In this document: positions 1 to 7,828 of the stretch, piece by piece
Layout of the letters: each line of letters opens with the position of its first letter
Position numbering within the stretch: the first letter of the stretch is position 1
Assembly: GCA_015489055.1 (NCBI GenBank)
Contig: WFMO01000134.1
Location: 1 to 24,983, forward strand
DNA length: 24,983 nt
Direction: 5' to 3'
Source of the DNA: Helicobacteraceae bacterium
Lineage (GTDB): Bacteria > Campylobacterota > Campylobacteria > Campylobacterales > Sulfurimonadaceae
Translations under genes and position numbers: made by a program
The notes under the pieces: model-generated
The model's database searches: none
What the model saw: the letters and a program-made list of their open reading frames with translations, nothing else
What the model was told of the DNA's origin: nothing

Positions 1-169
1 AAATACAAATCATCACTCACACTTACCTATAGACAGAAATATTACTGATAAATTTTTTACCGATTTACAGAAGAATGATATAGATTTTGATGCTGTTTTA
101 GAAGAGCTCATTAAAGATGGTTTACAGAGCTTTCAATCAGCATTTGCAGAAATATTGGAGAATTTATGA
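1..169 (+). CDS. tal: Probable transaldolase, C-terminal end only (partial)
   Basis: The reading frame that enters the window at base 2 stays open for 55 codons and ends in TGA at 167-169. The visible tail has an LPID segment, then a charged region with FDAVLEELIKDGLQ and a final SAFAEILENL helix. This resembles the C-terminal helices of bacterial transaldolase (sedoheptulose-7-phosphate + glyceraldehyde-3-phosphate exchange, pentose phosphate pathway). Placement agrees: in Helicobacter pylori I recall transaldolase directly before rplY and pth. The stop overlaps the start of the pilT-like gene (ATGA), so the two are probably translationally coupled. The catalytic lysine and the barrel lie outside the window, so the identification rests on a short tail plus synteny and is tentative. 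Confidence 0.5.
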   Translation, partial: NTNHHSHLPIDRNITDKFFTDLQKNDIDFDAVLEELIKDGLQSFQSAFAEILENL

Positions 170-1368
170 ATAACAGCGAGACAGACTATAGCATAGATGT
201 ATCAAAGCTAACGTTTGAGATGTTAAAGAAGATACGTGTTTATCTAAAGAGATTGATAGATGCAGGCGGGAGCGATTTGCATGTAAAGGCTAACTCTAGT
301 GTCAGAGCAAGAATAAATGGGGATATAGTACCGCTCTCAGGAGAGATATTATCTCATGATGATGCTCTTGTCTTTGCAAAAGAGCTGTTACGTGGTAGAT
401 TTGTCGAACTTGTTGAGCACAAGGAGCTTGATCTAGTCTATCCTTTTGATGATTTTACCAGATTTCGCGTTAATATTTTTTTTCAAACTGACGGCATATC
501 GGCTGTTTTTAGATTAATTCCTGTAAAAATAATGTCAATTGATGAGTTAAAGTTACCAAAAATTGTTCATAAATTTACAGAAGCAGAAAGAGGTCTGGTT
601 CTAGTTACGGGAGTCACCGGAAGTGGTAAATCAACAACTCTAGCCGCATTGATAAATGAGATAAACTGGTCGCAAAGGAAGCATATAATAACCATTGAAG
701 ATCCTATTGAGTTTATTCACAAAGATAGAAAATGTATAGTCAATCAAAGAAGCGTAGGTCAAGATACATTAAGTTTTGCCAATGCGCTTCGTGCTTCTTT
801 GCGTGAGGATCCAGATATTATACTAGTCGGTGAAATGAGGGATTTAGAGACTATGGAGATAGCTCTGCATGCAGCAGATACCGGACATCTTGTTTTCTCT
901 ACACTTCACACATTGGATGCTAAAGAGACTATAAATCGTATAATTTCAACCTTTCCCACTGGTGAGCAAAATAGGATAAGATTAACATTTGGTGCAGTAA
1001 TACAGGGTGTGATTTCCCAGCGTCTGATACCAACTGTTGATTCAAAACGAGTAGCCGCATTAGAGGTTTTGCTTCGTACATCGCATATACAACAGTTGAT
1101 ACTTGAAAGCAGAGATGACGAGATTGTAGATGCTATATACGATGGTAAGGAGATTTACGGTTCACAAACTTTTGATCAGGCGATTTTAGATCTATATAAA
1201 GCCGGGATCGTTTCACAAGAAAAAGCGTTTGAGTTTGCAACTTCTCCGGCAGACTTAAAGCTTAAAATGGAGGGCCTTGAAGAAAACGCCAGATTAAATG
1301 ATAAAGATAAAAAATCTCTTGAAAGCAAAGAGTATTCCCCATCAGAAATTTTTGATTTAAAAGAGTAA
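166..1368 (+). CDS. pilT: PilT-type twitching/retraction ATPase
   Basis: A 400-residue cytoplasmic secretion ATPase of the GspE/PilT family, expected to power retraction of type IV pili or a related fibre. Residues 1-130 form the N-terminal PAS-like domain, with SDLHVKANSSVRARINGD near 36-53. The RecA-like core has Walker A GVTGSGKST at 149-157, Asp-box DPDIILVGEMRD at 215-226 and the His box STLHT around 245-249. Where PilT normally has AIRNLIRE, this protein has HIQQLILE (307-314), so it could be a PilU-like or divergent paralogue. A hydrophilic tail of roughly 50 residues follows the core. ATG overlaps the upstream stop, with GGAG at 157-160 as ribosome binding site. No other pilus gene is in the window, so its partner system is not visible. 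Confidence 0.85.
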   Translation: MNNSETDYSIDVSKLTFEMLKKIRVYLKRLIDAGGSDLHVKANSSVRARINGDIVPLSGEILSHDDALVFAKELLRGRFVELVEHKELDLVYPFDDFTRFRVNIFFQTDGISAVFRLIPVKIMSIDELKLPKIVHKFTEAERGLVLVTGVTGSGKSTTLAALINEINWSQRKHIITIEDPIEFIHKDRKCIVNQRSVGQDTLSFANALRASLREDPDIILVGEMRDLETMEIALHAADTGHLVFSTLHTLDAKETINRIISTFPTGEQNRIRLTFGAVIQGVISQRLIPTVDSKRVAALEVLLRTSHIQQLILESRDDEIVDAIYDGKEIYGSQTFDQAILDLYKAGIVSQEKAFEFATSPADLKLKMEGLEENARLNDKDKKSLESKEYSPSEIFDLKE

Positions 1369-1385
1369 ATTAAGTGATTTTTAGA

Positions 1386-1391
1386 TATAAT
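1386..1391 (+). promoter_or_regulatory. Candidate sigma-70 -10 box for rplY
   Basis: A perfect TATAAT lies 29 bases before the rplY ATG, inside an AT-rich stretch. No clear -35 is visible, which is normal in Campylobacterota, where the -10 region dominates. AAGGGA at 1409-1414 is the ribosome binding site. Confidence 0.5.
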
Positions 1392-1419
1392 TGCGCTCAT
1401 TTAAATTCAAGGGACAGAC

Positions 1420-1956
1420 ATGTTAGAGGGTATAATTAGAGAGAGTATTGGTAAGCGCGAAACAAAAGCGTTACGTCGTGATGGTTATCTAATTGCTAAT
1501 ATATATGGAAAAGGGCTTGAAAATATCAATGCCGCTTTCAAGCAAAACGAGTATATTAGAGCAGTTCGTAGTAAAGAAACATTAGCATTTGATGTTAAAA
1601 TAGCAGATAAAATACTAAGTGTAGTTATTCAATCATATGAATCACATCCTTTAACAGGCGAATTGTTGCATGTAGATTTAATGGTTGCGCAAAAAGATAT
1701 TCAAACGCATTATCATGTACCGGTCAAGCTGGTTGGTGAATCAATTGGACTTAAAAATAAAGGTTTAATAAACTTATCAAAAAAACGCTTACGAGTCAAA
1801 GGACTTATCGGAGATCTTCCAAAAGATATTGTGATAGATATTTCCAAGATGGATATTGGCGATTCAAAAATGATTCGTGATCTTGATCCAATTGAAAATG
1901 TTATTTTTACAGACAGTTCCCGTGTAGGTGTTGTAAGTATTATTAAGGCTAAGTAA
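1420..1956 (+). CDS. rplY: 50S ribosomal protein L25 / general stress protein Ctc
   Basis: A 178-residue protein of the long (TL5/Ctc) L25 form, which binds 5S rRNA in the large subunit. The N-terminal RNA-binding domain covers about residues 1-90 and contains the family pattern of conserved basic residues followed by an IYGKG turn (EsIGKREtKALRRDGYLIANIYGKG) and SHPLTGELLHVDL. The C-terminal all-beta domain runs from about 95 to the end. A -10 box and a good ribosome binding site precede it, so transcription may restart here. pth follows after only 2 bases, an arrangement conserved in Campylobacter and Helicobacter. Confidence 0.95.
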   Translation: MLEGIIRESIGKRETKALRRDGYLIANIYGKGLENINAAFKQNEYIRAVRSKETLAFDVKIADKILSVVIQSYESHPLTGELLHVDLMVAQKDIQTHYHVPVKLVGESIGLKNKGLINLSKKRLRVKGLIGDLPKDIVIDISKMDIGDSKMIRDLDPIENVIFTDSSRVGVVSIIKAK

Positions 1957-1958
1957 TT

Positions 1959-2507
1959 ATGTTGATTGTCGGGCTTGGTAACCCAGGTTCGAACTATGCG
2001 CGTTCACGTCATAATATAGGTTTTATGGTGATTGACGAATTGCTAAACATGGTGCCTTCAAGACAGATAAATAACACTCGCTTTAAGGGGCAGCTGTTTA
2101 AATCAGGTGCTCTTTTCTTTCTTAAACCTATGACATATATGAATTTAAGCGGTGAAAGTGTTGCCGCTGTCAAAAATTATTATGATATTAAAAAAATAGT
2201 TGTTATTCATGATGATTTGGATCTTCCTTTTGGATCGATAAAATTTAAAAGAGGCGGCGGAAGCGGCGGCCACAATGGAATTAAATCAATTGATAGCTTT
2301 ATAACAAACGATTATATCCGTATAAGAATGGGCATATCTAAGCCGGAAAACAAAGATGAAACGGTAGCATATGTTCTATCGTCTTTTTCAAAAGAGGAGA
2401 TGCTTGATACTATGTCATGGGTCAAACATGCGGCATTGGCTTCTTTGCAACTGCAAAACAAAACAATGGAAGATGTAGCGTCATTGTTTACTCTTAAAAA
2501 ACTTTAG
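1959..2507 (+). CDS. pth: Peptidyl-tRNA hydrolase
   Basis: A 182-residue Pth that releases stalled peptidyl-tRNA by cleaving the ester bond, recycling tRNA in the cytoplasm. The N-terminal motif GLGNPGSNYARSRHNIGF gives Asn8 and catalytic His18 (Escherichia coli Asn10/His20). HDDLD near 84-88 holds Asp86, the equivalent of the catalytic-pair Asp93. GGGSGGHNGIKSI is the conserved substrate-binding loop. Length and motif spacing are normal. It starts 2 bases after rplY, so both are presumably read from one message. Confidence 0.96.
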   Translation: MLIVGLGNPGSNYARSRHNIGFMVIDELLNMVPSRQINNTRFKGQLFKSGALFFLKPMTYMNLSGESVAAVKNYYDIKKIVVIHDDLDLPFGSIKFKRGGGSGGHNGIKSIDSFITNDYIRIRMGISKPENKDETVAYVLSSFSKEEMLDTMSWVKHAALASLQLQNKTMEDVASLFTLKKL

Positions 2508-2521
2508 ATAAGATACTCTTT

Positions 2522-3586
2522 ATGTTGCTTTTTAAATACATATCTTTTCATTATTTGAAATATTTTACTATTATTTTATCTGCCTTGGTGATGTTTATCG
2601 TGGGGTTGGATTATCTTCAAAATATAAATCATTTGCCAAAATCGGCAAACTTGGTACTTATTTACCTAATGTATAGAAGTTTTTATGCCATTGATATGGT
2701 TTTGCCGATAGCTTTGGTATTTGCGATGATAGGGACAAAACTGTATCTAATTAAGTCAAACTCTTTAGTTTCGTTTTATTCATTAGGATATAATAAAAAA
2801 GCGGTTTTAAGACCATTTTTAATAATATCATCGTTGATTATCATGCTATTTATTGCATTGCATGATACAAATTTTGCAAAAGCAAATGAAATATCCAATA
2901 ACATAAGAAATTTTAAGCAATATCTAAATCCTACTAAAAATCTTTTTTTTACGTTTAATCATAAATATATATATTTTGGTGAATTATATCCGCTGCAAAG
3001 AAGAGCCGTCAATGTTAGAATTTTCTATACCAACAAACAAAATTTACAGAAGATTTTAATCTCAAAAGAAGCAATTTACAAACATCACGCATGGGAGTTA
3101 ACCAAAGTTCATGTGATAACAAAACCGTTGATAATATCGCTTCGTGGCAAAGGCATCACTGTTAAAACGGAAAATACCATGAACGCTCTACCTAAGTTTA
3201 AGCCAAAAATTTTAAATCAGGTGTATGATGGAAGAGTTAATTTTACGATATCCGATGCGTTTGAGGCCTTGATTTTATTTAAGAATCAGCACATTAATAT
3301 CTCTCATATTAAAAGTGCTTTATATAAGATTTTTGTATATCCTTTTTTTGCTCCGCTGCTTATTGTTATTCTTTTTGTTTTCGTACCTATTAGTTCAAGA
3401 GTATTAAATTTAAGCTTTTTTACTTTTATGGCTATTTTAGCTACACTCGTCGTATGGGGATTATTGTTTATGATGATGGAATATGCATTTACGGCAACCG
3501 TTTCTAGTGAAATCGGCATATTGTTACCTGTTTTTATTTTGTTTGTTATCGCGGTTTTTTATTATAAACGCTATATTTCAGACTAA
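2522..3586 (+). CDS. LptF/LptG-family LPS export permease (YjgP/YjgQ)
   Basis: A 354-residue inner-membrane protein. Three hydrophobic segments occur in the first ~120 residues (around 13-35, 50-72 and 97-118), then a soluble periplasmic-type beta domain of ~150 residues, then three more segments between about 268 and 352. This 3+3 layout with a central beta-jellyroll is the LptF/LptG architecture, which with the LptB ATPase extracts lipopolysaccharide and passes it to LptC/LptA. I cannot decide between LptF and LptG from one copy, so I give no symbol. It starts 14 bases after pth and sits between pth and lysA as in Campylobacter. Confidence 0.85.
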   Translation: MLLFKYISFHYLKYFTIILSALVMFIVGLDYLQNINHLPKSANLVLIYLMYRSFYAIDMVLPIALVFAMIGTKLYLIKSNSLVSFYSLGYNKKAVLRPFLIISSLIIMLFIALHDTNFAKANEISNNIRNFKQYLNPTKNLFFTFNHKYIYFGELYPLQRRAVNVRIFYTNKQNLQKILISKEAIYKHHAWELTKVHVITKPLIISLRGKGITVKTENTMNALPKFKPKILNQVYDGRVNFTISDAFEALILFKNQHINISHIKSALYKIFVYPFFAPLLIVILFVFVPISSRVLNLSFFTFMAILATLVVWGLLFMMMEYAFTATVSSEIGILLPVFILFVIAVFYYKRYISD

Positions 3587-3619
3587 AATTTGTAGAGCTG
3601 TTTTTAAGTATTTTTTAGA

Positions 3620-3625
3620 TAAAAT
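3620..3625 (+). promoter_or_regulatory. Candidate -10 box upstream of lysA
   Basis: TAAAAT in the 64-base gap before lysA, 25 bases before its GTG, preceded by T-rich DNA. This is the only gap over 60 bases between rplY and dxs apart from that before rplY, so a promoter for the lysA-dxs-ovo run is plausible. Base composition makes chance matches likely. Confidence 0.35.
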
Positions 3626-3650
3626 TTATCATTAAAATTTAGGAGATTTT

Positions 3651-4859
3651 GTGATAGATTTTCAAGAATTGGCAGAGAAATATAAAACTCCGCTTTATGT
3701 TTATGATTTTGAATATATGAAGCAGCAGTATCAAATGCTTAAAAGTGCTTTTAAGGCAAGAAAATCTTTATTGGCTTATGCGGTAAAAGCAAATTCCAAT
3801 TTAAGCGTCATACAACAATTTGCATCACTAGGAGGTGGTGCAGATTGTGTATCTATCGGTGAGGTCAGACGGGCTTTACTGGCGGGAATTGAACCATATA
3901 AGATTATTTTTAGTGGCGTGGGCAAGCAAGATGATGAGATAACAGAAGCAATATCGAGTGATATTTTATATATTAATGCAGAAAGCATGGCAGAGTTAGA
4001 GCGTATAGAGTTGTTAGCAAGAAATATGAACAAACCTTGCAGAATCAGCGTTCGTGTAAATCCAAATATTGACCCAAAAACACATCCATATATCTCAACA
4101 GGGCTAAGTGCAAATAAATTTGGGGTAGATATAAATACCGCCAAAAGAATGTATATTTTTGCTAAAAACTCTTCATATCTTGAACCAGTCGGTATCCATT
4201 TTCATATCGGAAGTCAGCTTACTGATTTAGAGCCCATAACAGAGGCAGCAATTATAGTTGCAGACTTGGTTAGATCTTTACATGTAATTGATATAGATAT
4301 TAAGTTTTTTGACGCAGGCGGTGGTCTTGGTGTTGTTTATGACCAGGAAAATACAATTTCACCACATGATTATGCACAAGCCGTACTTTCGGCGCTAAAA
4401 GGACTGGATGTTACTGTTGTGTGTGAACCGGGTAGATTTTTAACCGCTAACGCAGGCTATTTTGTAACTAAAGTATTGTATGAGAAGGTAAATGAACAAA
4501 AACGTTTTATTATTGTTGATGGGGCAATGAATGATCTTTTGCGCCCTAGTCTTTATGGAGCTTTTCATATGGTCTCAACAGTAGGCGGCAAGGGAGAAAA
4601 AAGTAGAGCAGATGTCGTTGGTCCTGTTTGTGAGAGCGGCGATTTTTTGGCAAAAGATTGTATGCTTCCGCCGCTTAAACACAATCAGTTGTTGGTGATA
4701 CATAGTGCCGGCGCTTATGGTTTTGGAATGGGAAGCAATTATAATACACGTCCACGAAGTGCGGAAGTGGCAGTGCAAGGAGACGTAAACTGGTTAATCA
4801 GGCGTCGTGAGACTTTTGAAGATTTAATAGTATTAGAAAAAGATTATTTGAGAAGTTAA
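3651..4859 (+). CDS. lysA: Diaminopimelate decarboxylase
   Basis: A 402-residue PLP enzyme of the alanine-racemase-fold decarboxylase group, making L-lysine from meso-diaminopimelate. The PLP lysine is Lys46 in YAVKANSN. HIGSQ (185-189), the GGGLG phosphate loop near 223-227, CEPGR (258-262), CESGD (327-331, Cys and Glu at the active site) and GAYG with Tyr356 are all present in the expected order. The start is GTG at 3651, supported by AGGAG at 3641-3645 with 5 bases spacing. The HAD gene begins one base after the stop. Confidence 0.97.
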   Translation: MIDFQELAEKYKTPLYVYDFEYMKQQYQMLKSAFKARKSLLAYAVKANSNLSVIQQFASLGGGADCVSIGEVRRALLAGIEPYKIIFSGVGKQDDEITEAISSDILYINAESMAELERIELLARNMNKPCRISVRVNPNIDPKTHPYISTGLSANKFGVDINTAKRMYIFAKNSSYLEPVGIHFHIGSQLTDLEPITEAAIIVADLVRSLHVIDIDIKFFDAGGGLGVVYDQENTISPHDYAQAVLSALKGLDVTVVCEPGRFLTANAGYFVTKVLYEKVNEQKRFIIVDGAMNDLLRPSLYGAFHMVSTVGGKGEKSRADVVGPVCESGDFLAKDCMLPPLKHNQLLVIHSAGAYGFGMGSNYNTRPRSAEVAVQGDVNWLIRRRETFEDLIVLEKDYLRS

Positions 4860-4860
4860 T

Positions 4861-5640
4861 GTGTATTTTATAGATGTTCAAGGAACCTTGATTGATGATA
4901 GTGATAAAAAACCGATTCCCGGAAGTATAGAATTTATCAATTATTTAAATAGCAGCAATACTCCCTATATGGTTGTTACAAATAATACAAAATTCTCCAG
5001 CACATCTTTTTTACACTACTTAAACTCCATAGGATTGCAAATCGATAAAGACCATTATATTGACCCATTTACTGCATTAATTGAGCTCATAGATAAGCAC
5101 GATGAGATAGCTGCTTACGGAAGCGATGAGTTTTTGCAACTCTTAAGAGATATGGGTTATAAGTTAAATTTTATCTCCCCTGTAAAAGTTTTGATATCAG
5201 TTAAGCAAGATTATCTTTTCGATGAGTTTGCCCAGATGATAGATTTTTTATTGGATGGTGCAGATTTAGTCGGAATGCATGAAACTACTTTATATGTAAA
5301 AAATTCTAAAAGATATCCCGGAGTCGGAGCATTGTTGCAGATGTTGTCATCAGCGTCTTGCAAGCCTTACACGGTTGTAGGCAAGCCAAGTGTATATTTT
5401 TATACCCAAGCGTTAAATAAGCTTCGCAAGCTAAATAAAAATGCAGATTTTGATGATATTACTATTATAAGTGATGATTTAAAAGGAGATTTAATCTCAG
5501 CATCAAAATTAGGTATGAAAACGGTATTTGTTTTAAGTGGAAAATATAAAACGGCTGGTGAAATTATTCCTTTAATTGCCAAACATGAACATCCGGATTT
5601 AATATTTAACAATATAAAAAATATGATGGAGAATCTATGA
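4861..5640 (+). CDS. HAD-IIA (NagD-like) hydrolase family protein with altered motif I
   Basis: A 259-residue HAD-superfamily protein with the IIA cap arrangement. Motif I is DVQGT (Asp5 nucleophile, residue 7 Gln), where phosphatases of this family normally have DxDGT; the missing second Asp is the usual general acid/base. The other motifs are intact: TNN at 40-42, Lys175 in GKPS, and SDDLKGD at 204-210 for Mg binding. It may therefore bind or slowly turn over phosphate esters rather than act as an ordinary phosphatase. The GTG start is one base after lysA and the stop overlaps the pheA start by 4 bases (ATGA). The gene is conserved at this position in Campylobacter (Cj0315), but I know of no assigned substrate. 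Confidence 0.82.
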   Translation: MYFIDVQGTLIDDSDKKPIPGSIEFINYLNSSNTPYMVVTNNTKFSSTSFLHYLNSIGLQIDKDHYIDPFTALIELIDKHDEIAAYGSDEFLQLLRDMGYKLNFISPVKVLISVKQDYLFDEFAQMIDFLLDGADLVGMHETTLYVKNSKRYPGVGALLQMLSSASCKPYTVVGKPSVYFYTQALNKLRKLNKNADFDDITIISDDLKGDLISASKLGMKTVFVLSGKYKTAGEIIPLIAKHEHPDLIFNNIKNMMENL

Positions 5641-6728
5641 AACCCTTATGCAACTTGCAAGAATGTAGAGAGCAGATAGATAAGCTAGATGAAGAACTTT
5701 TGGAGCTTTTAAACAAGCGTATGGCAGTCGTAAAGACTGTTGGAGAGATCAAGCAAAATACAAAAAGTGCTATTTATCGTCCTGAACGTGAGAAAGAGAT
5801 TATAGCCAGGCTGAGTCAAAAAAATAGTCAATCAGGTGGTTTGTTAAATAAAGAGGCTATTGAAGCTGTATATTTTGAGATTTTTGCAGTTTCAAGAAAT
5901 CTTGAACTGCCTGAGCGTATAGCTTACCTGGGGCCGGAGGGGAGTTTCACTCATCAAGCGGCTGAGAGTCGTTTTGGTGCTATGAGCAGCTACTTGTCTC
6001 TTAATTCCATACAATCCGTTTTTACGGCAGTAGAAGCAAAGCGTGCCAAATTCGGTGTTGTGCCGATTGAAAATTCTAGGGACGGTATTGTTGGAGAAAC
6101 GCTTGATTTATTGGCAAAATCGCATATAAAAATAGTTGCAGAGTTGTATATGCCAATTCATATGGCATTTGCAACTAAAGCTGAGAACATAGCAGATATA
6201 AAAAAAATATATTCAAAAGATAAAGGTTTTGGGCAGTGCAGAGAATTTTTACTTGATAATAATTTAAATGAAATCGAGCATATTCTTGTAGATTCTACGG
6301 CAAAAGCTGCTATTTTGGCATCTCAAGATAAAGAAGCGGCTGCGATTTGCAGCCATATTGCGGCAAAACTGTATAACGTACCGACCATGTTTGAAAATAT
6401 TGAAGATACGCTGGATAATACCACCAGATTTGTAATATTGAGTGATTTTAAAAATGCAATCAGTAAAGATGACAAGACATCGGTATTAGTTAAATTAAAA
6501 GATCCTTTAAAAGCAGGTGCGTTGGTGAATTTCTTACAAGATTTTAATGATGAGAAGATAAATCTCTCTAAGATAGAATCGCGTCCATCTAAAGAAAAGG
6601 AAAAGATGGGGTATTGGTTCTTTATAGATTTCTTTGGACATATAGATGATAAAGCAGTTCAAAAAGTTATCCAAAAACACGGTAAAGAGGTAGTTTGGCT
6701 TGGAAGCTATGCCAAAGGAGATGCATGA
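5637..6728 (+). CDS. pheA: Bifunctional chorismate mutase / prephenate dehydratase
   Basis: A 363-residue P-protein converting chorismate to prephenate and then phenylpyruvate for phenylalanine synthesis. Residues 1-90 are an AroQ chorismate mutase helix bundle ([19 protein letters not shown], then YRPEREKEI). The dehydratase domain follows, with [11 protein letters not shown] from residue 99, VPIENSRDG in the middle and TRF at 263-265 as the catalytic motif. The C-terminal ACT domain carries ESRP at 314-317, the phenylalanine-binding motif, so feedback inhibition is expected. ATG overlaps the HAD stop, and its own stop overlaps the hisC start. Confidence 0.96.
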   Translation: MKPLCNLQECREQIDKLDEELLELLNKRMAVVKTVGEIKQNTKSAIYRPEREKEIIARLSQKNSQSGGLLNKEAIEAVYFEIFAVSRNLELPERIAYLGPEGSFTHQAAESRFGAMSSYLSLNSIQSVFTAVEAKRAKFGVVPIENSRDGIVGETLDLLAKSHIKIVAELYMPIHMAFATKAENIADIKKIYSKDKGFGQCREFLLDNNLNEIEHILVDSTAKAAILASQDKEAAAICSHIAAKLYNVPTMFENIEDTLDNTTRFVILSDFKNAISKDDKTSVLVKLKDPLKAGALVNFLQDFNDEKINLSKIESRPSKEKEKMGYWFFIDFFGHIDDKAVQKVIQKHGKEVVWLGSYAKGDA

Positions 6729-7819
6729 AATTTAATAAACATTTGCAAGATATTGTAACATATGAGGCAGGAAAGCCGATAGAATTGGTTGTCAGGGAGT
6801 TTGGTATAAGCCCAAGTGAAATTATTAAGCTAGCAAGCAATGAAAATCCATTTGGATGCTCAAAAAAAGTCCAAGAAGCCGTGAGAGAGATTATTCCAAA
6901 TATGTCATTATATCCGGATGATTCGATGTGGAAATTAAAGCATGCTATCGGCAATCGCTTTAGTGTAAAAGATGATAATGTTATAATAGGCGCAGGGAGC
7001 GATCAGATTATTGAGTTTGCTATGCACGCTAAAAGCTCTAAAGAGGGCTCTATACTCACAAACAGCGTTACTTTTGCCATGTATGAGATTTATGCAAAAC
7101 ATGTAGGTGCTAGGGTTATTAAAACTTCATCTATGCAACATGATTTGAATGAGTTTTATGAATTGTATCAGAAGCATAATCCAGATATTATATTCTTATG
7201 CACTCCAAATAACCCAACAGGCGATGCTATAGATTCAGATGATATGATTGGGTTTTTGAAAAAGATAGACTCTGAGACATTGGTTGTTGTTGACGGTGCA
7301 TATATCGAGTATGGTGCATATAAAGACAAATCGAAGGCTATATCTCCAAAAGAGCTTATTTGGCAGTTTGATAATGTTTTATATTTAGGGACATTTTCCA
7401 AGATTTACGGCTTGGGAGGGATGCGCGTTGGTTACGGTATAGCTTGTGTGGATATTATAAAAACATTATATAAATTGCGTCCGCCTTTTAACATCACAAC
7501 ATTATCTTTAGAGGCGGCAAGTGTAGCATTATCTGATGAGCAGTTTATACAAGAATGTTTGGTGTCTAATTTTAGCCAAATGAAAAGATATGAGAACTTT
7601 GCCTTAGAAAATAACATTAAAATTATAAATAGTTATACTAATTTCATTACTTTTTTACTAAGTGAGCGGTATAATTCCTCAGATTTAGCTTATTTTTTGC
7701 TTAAAAAAGGTATGATAATTAGAGATTTAAAGGGATACGGTTTAAATGCGGTGAGAATAACCATCGGTAAACCGGCACAAAATGATATCTTCTTTAAACT
7801 TATGTCAGAATATTTATAA
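6725..7819 (+). CDS. hisC: Histidinol-phosphate aminotransferase
   Basis: A 364-residue class I/II PLP aminotransferase of the HisC group, which transfers the amino group of glutamate to imidazole-acetol phosphate in histidine synthesis. ASNENPFG near the N terminus, NNPTG at 162-166, the Schiff-base Lys226 in [16 protein letters not shown] and Arg234 support it. I chose ATG 6725 because AAAGGAG sits at 6714-6720 and it overlaps the pheA stop as ATGA; a TTG 30 bases upstream would add ten residues that do not look native. Next to pheA it may also aminate phenylpyruvate, a known side activity of some HisC-like enzymes; that part is inference. Confidence 0.93.
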   Translation: MKFNKHLQDIVTYEAGKPIELVVREFGISPSEIIKLASNENPFGCSKKVQEAVREIIPNMSLYPDDSMWKLKHAIGNRFSVKDDNVIIGAGSDQIIEFAMHAKSSKEGSILTNSVTFAMYEIYAKHVGARVIKTSSMQHDLNEFYELYQKHNPDIIFLCTPNNPTGDAIDSDDMIGFLKKIDSETLVVVDGAYIEYGAYKDKSKAISPKELIWQFDNVLYLGTFSKIYGLGGMRVGYGIACVDIIKTLYKLRPPFNITTLSLEAASVALSDEQFIQECLVSNFSQMKRYENFALENNIKIINSYTNFITFLLSERYNSSDLAYFLLKKGMIIRDLKGYGLNAVRITIGKPAQNDIFFKLMSEYL

Positions 7820-7828
7820 TGGTTGTAT

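Noticed and set aside
3776..4144. 122-codon minus-strand frame inside lysA
   Set aside because: Shadow of a fully conserved gene.
6695..6724. TTG start adding ten residues to HisC
   Set aside because: ATG 6725 has a strong AAAGGAG and forms the ATGA overlap with pheA.
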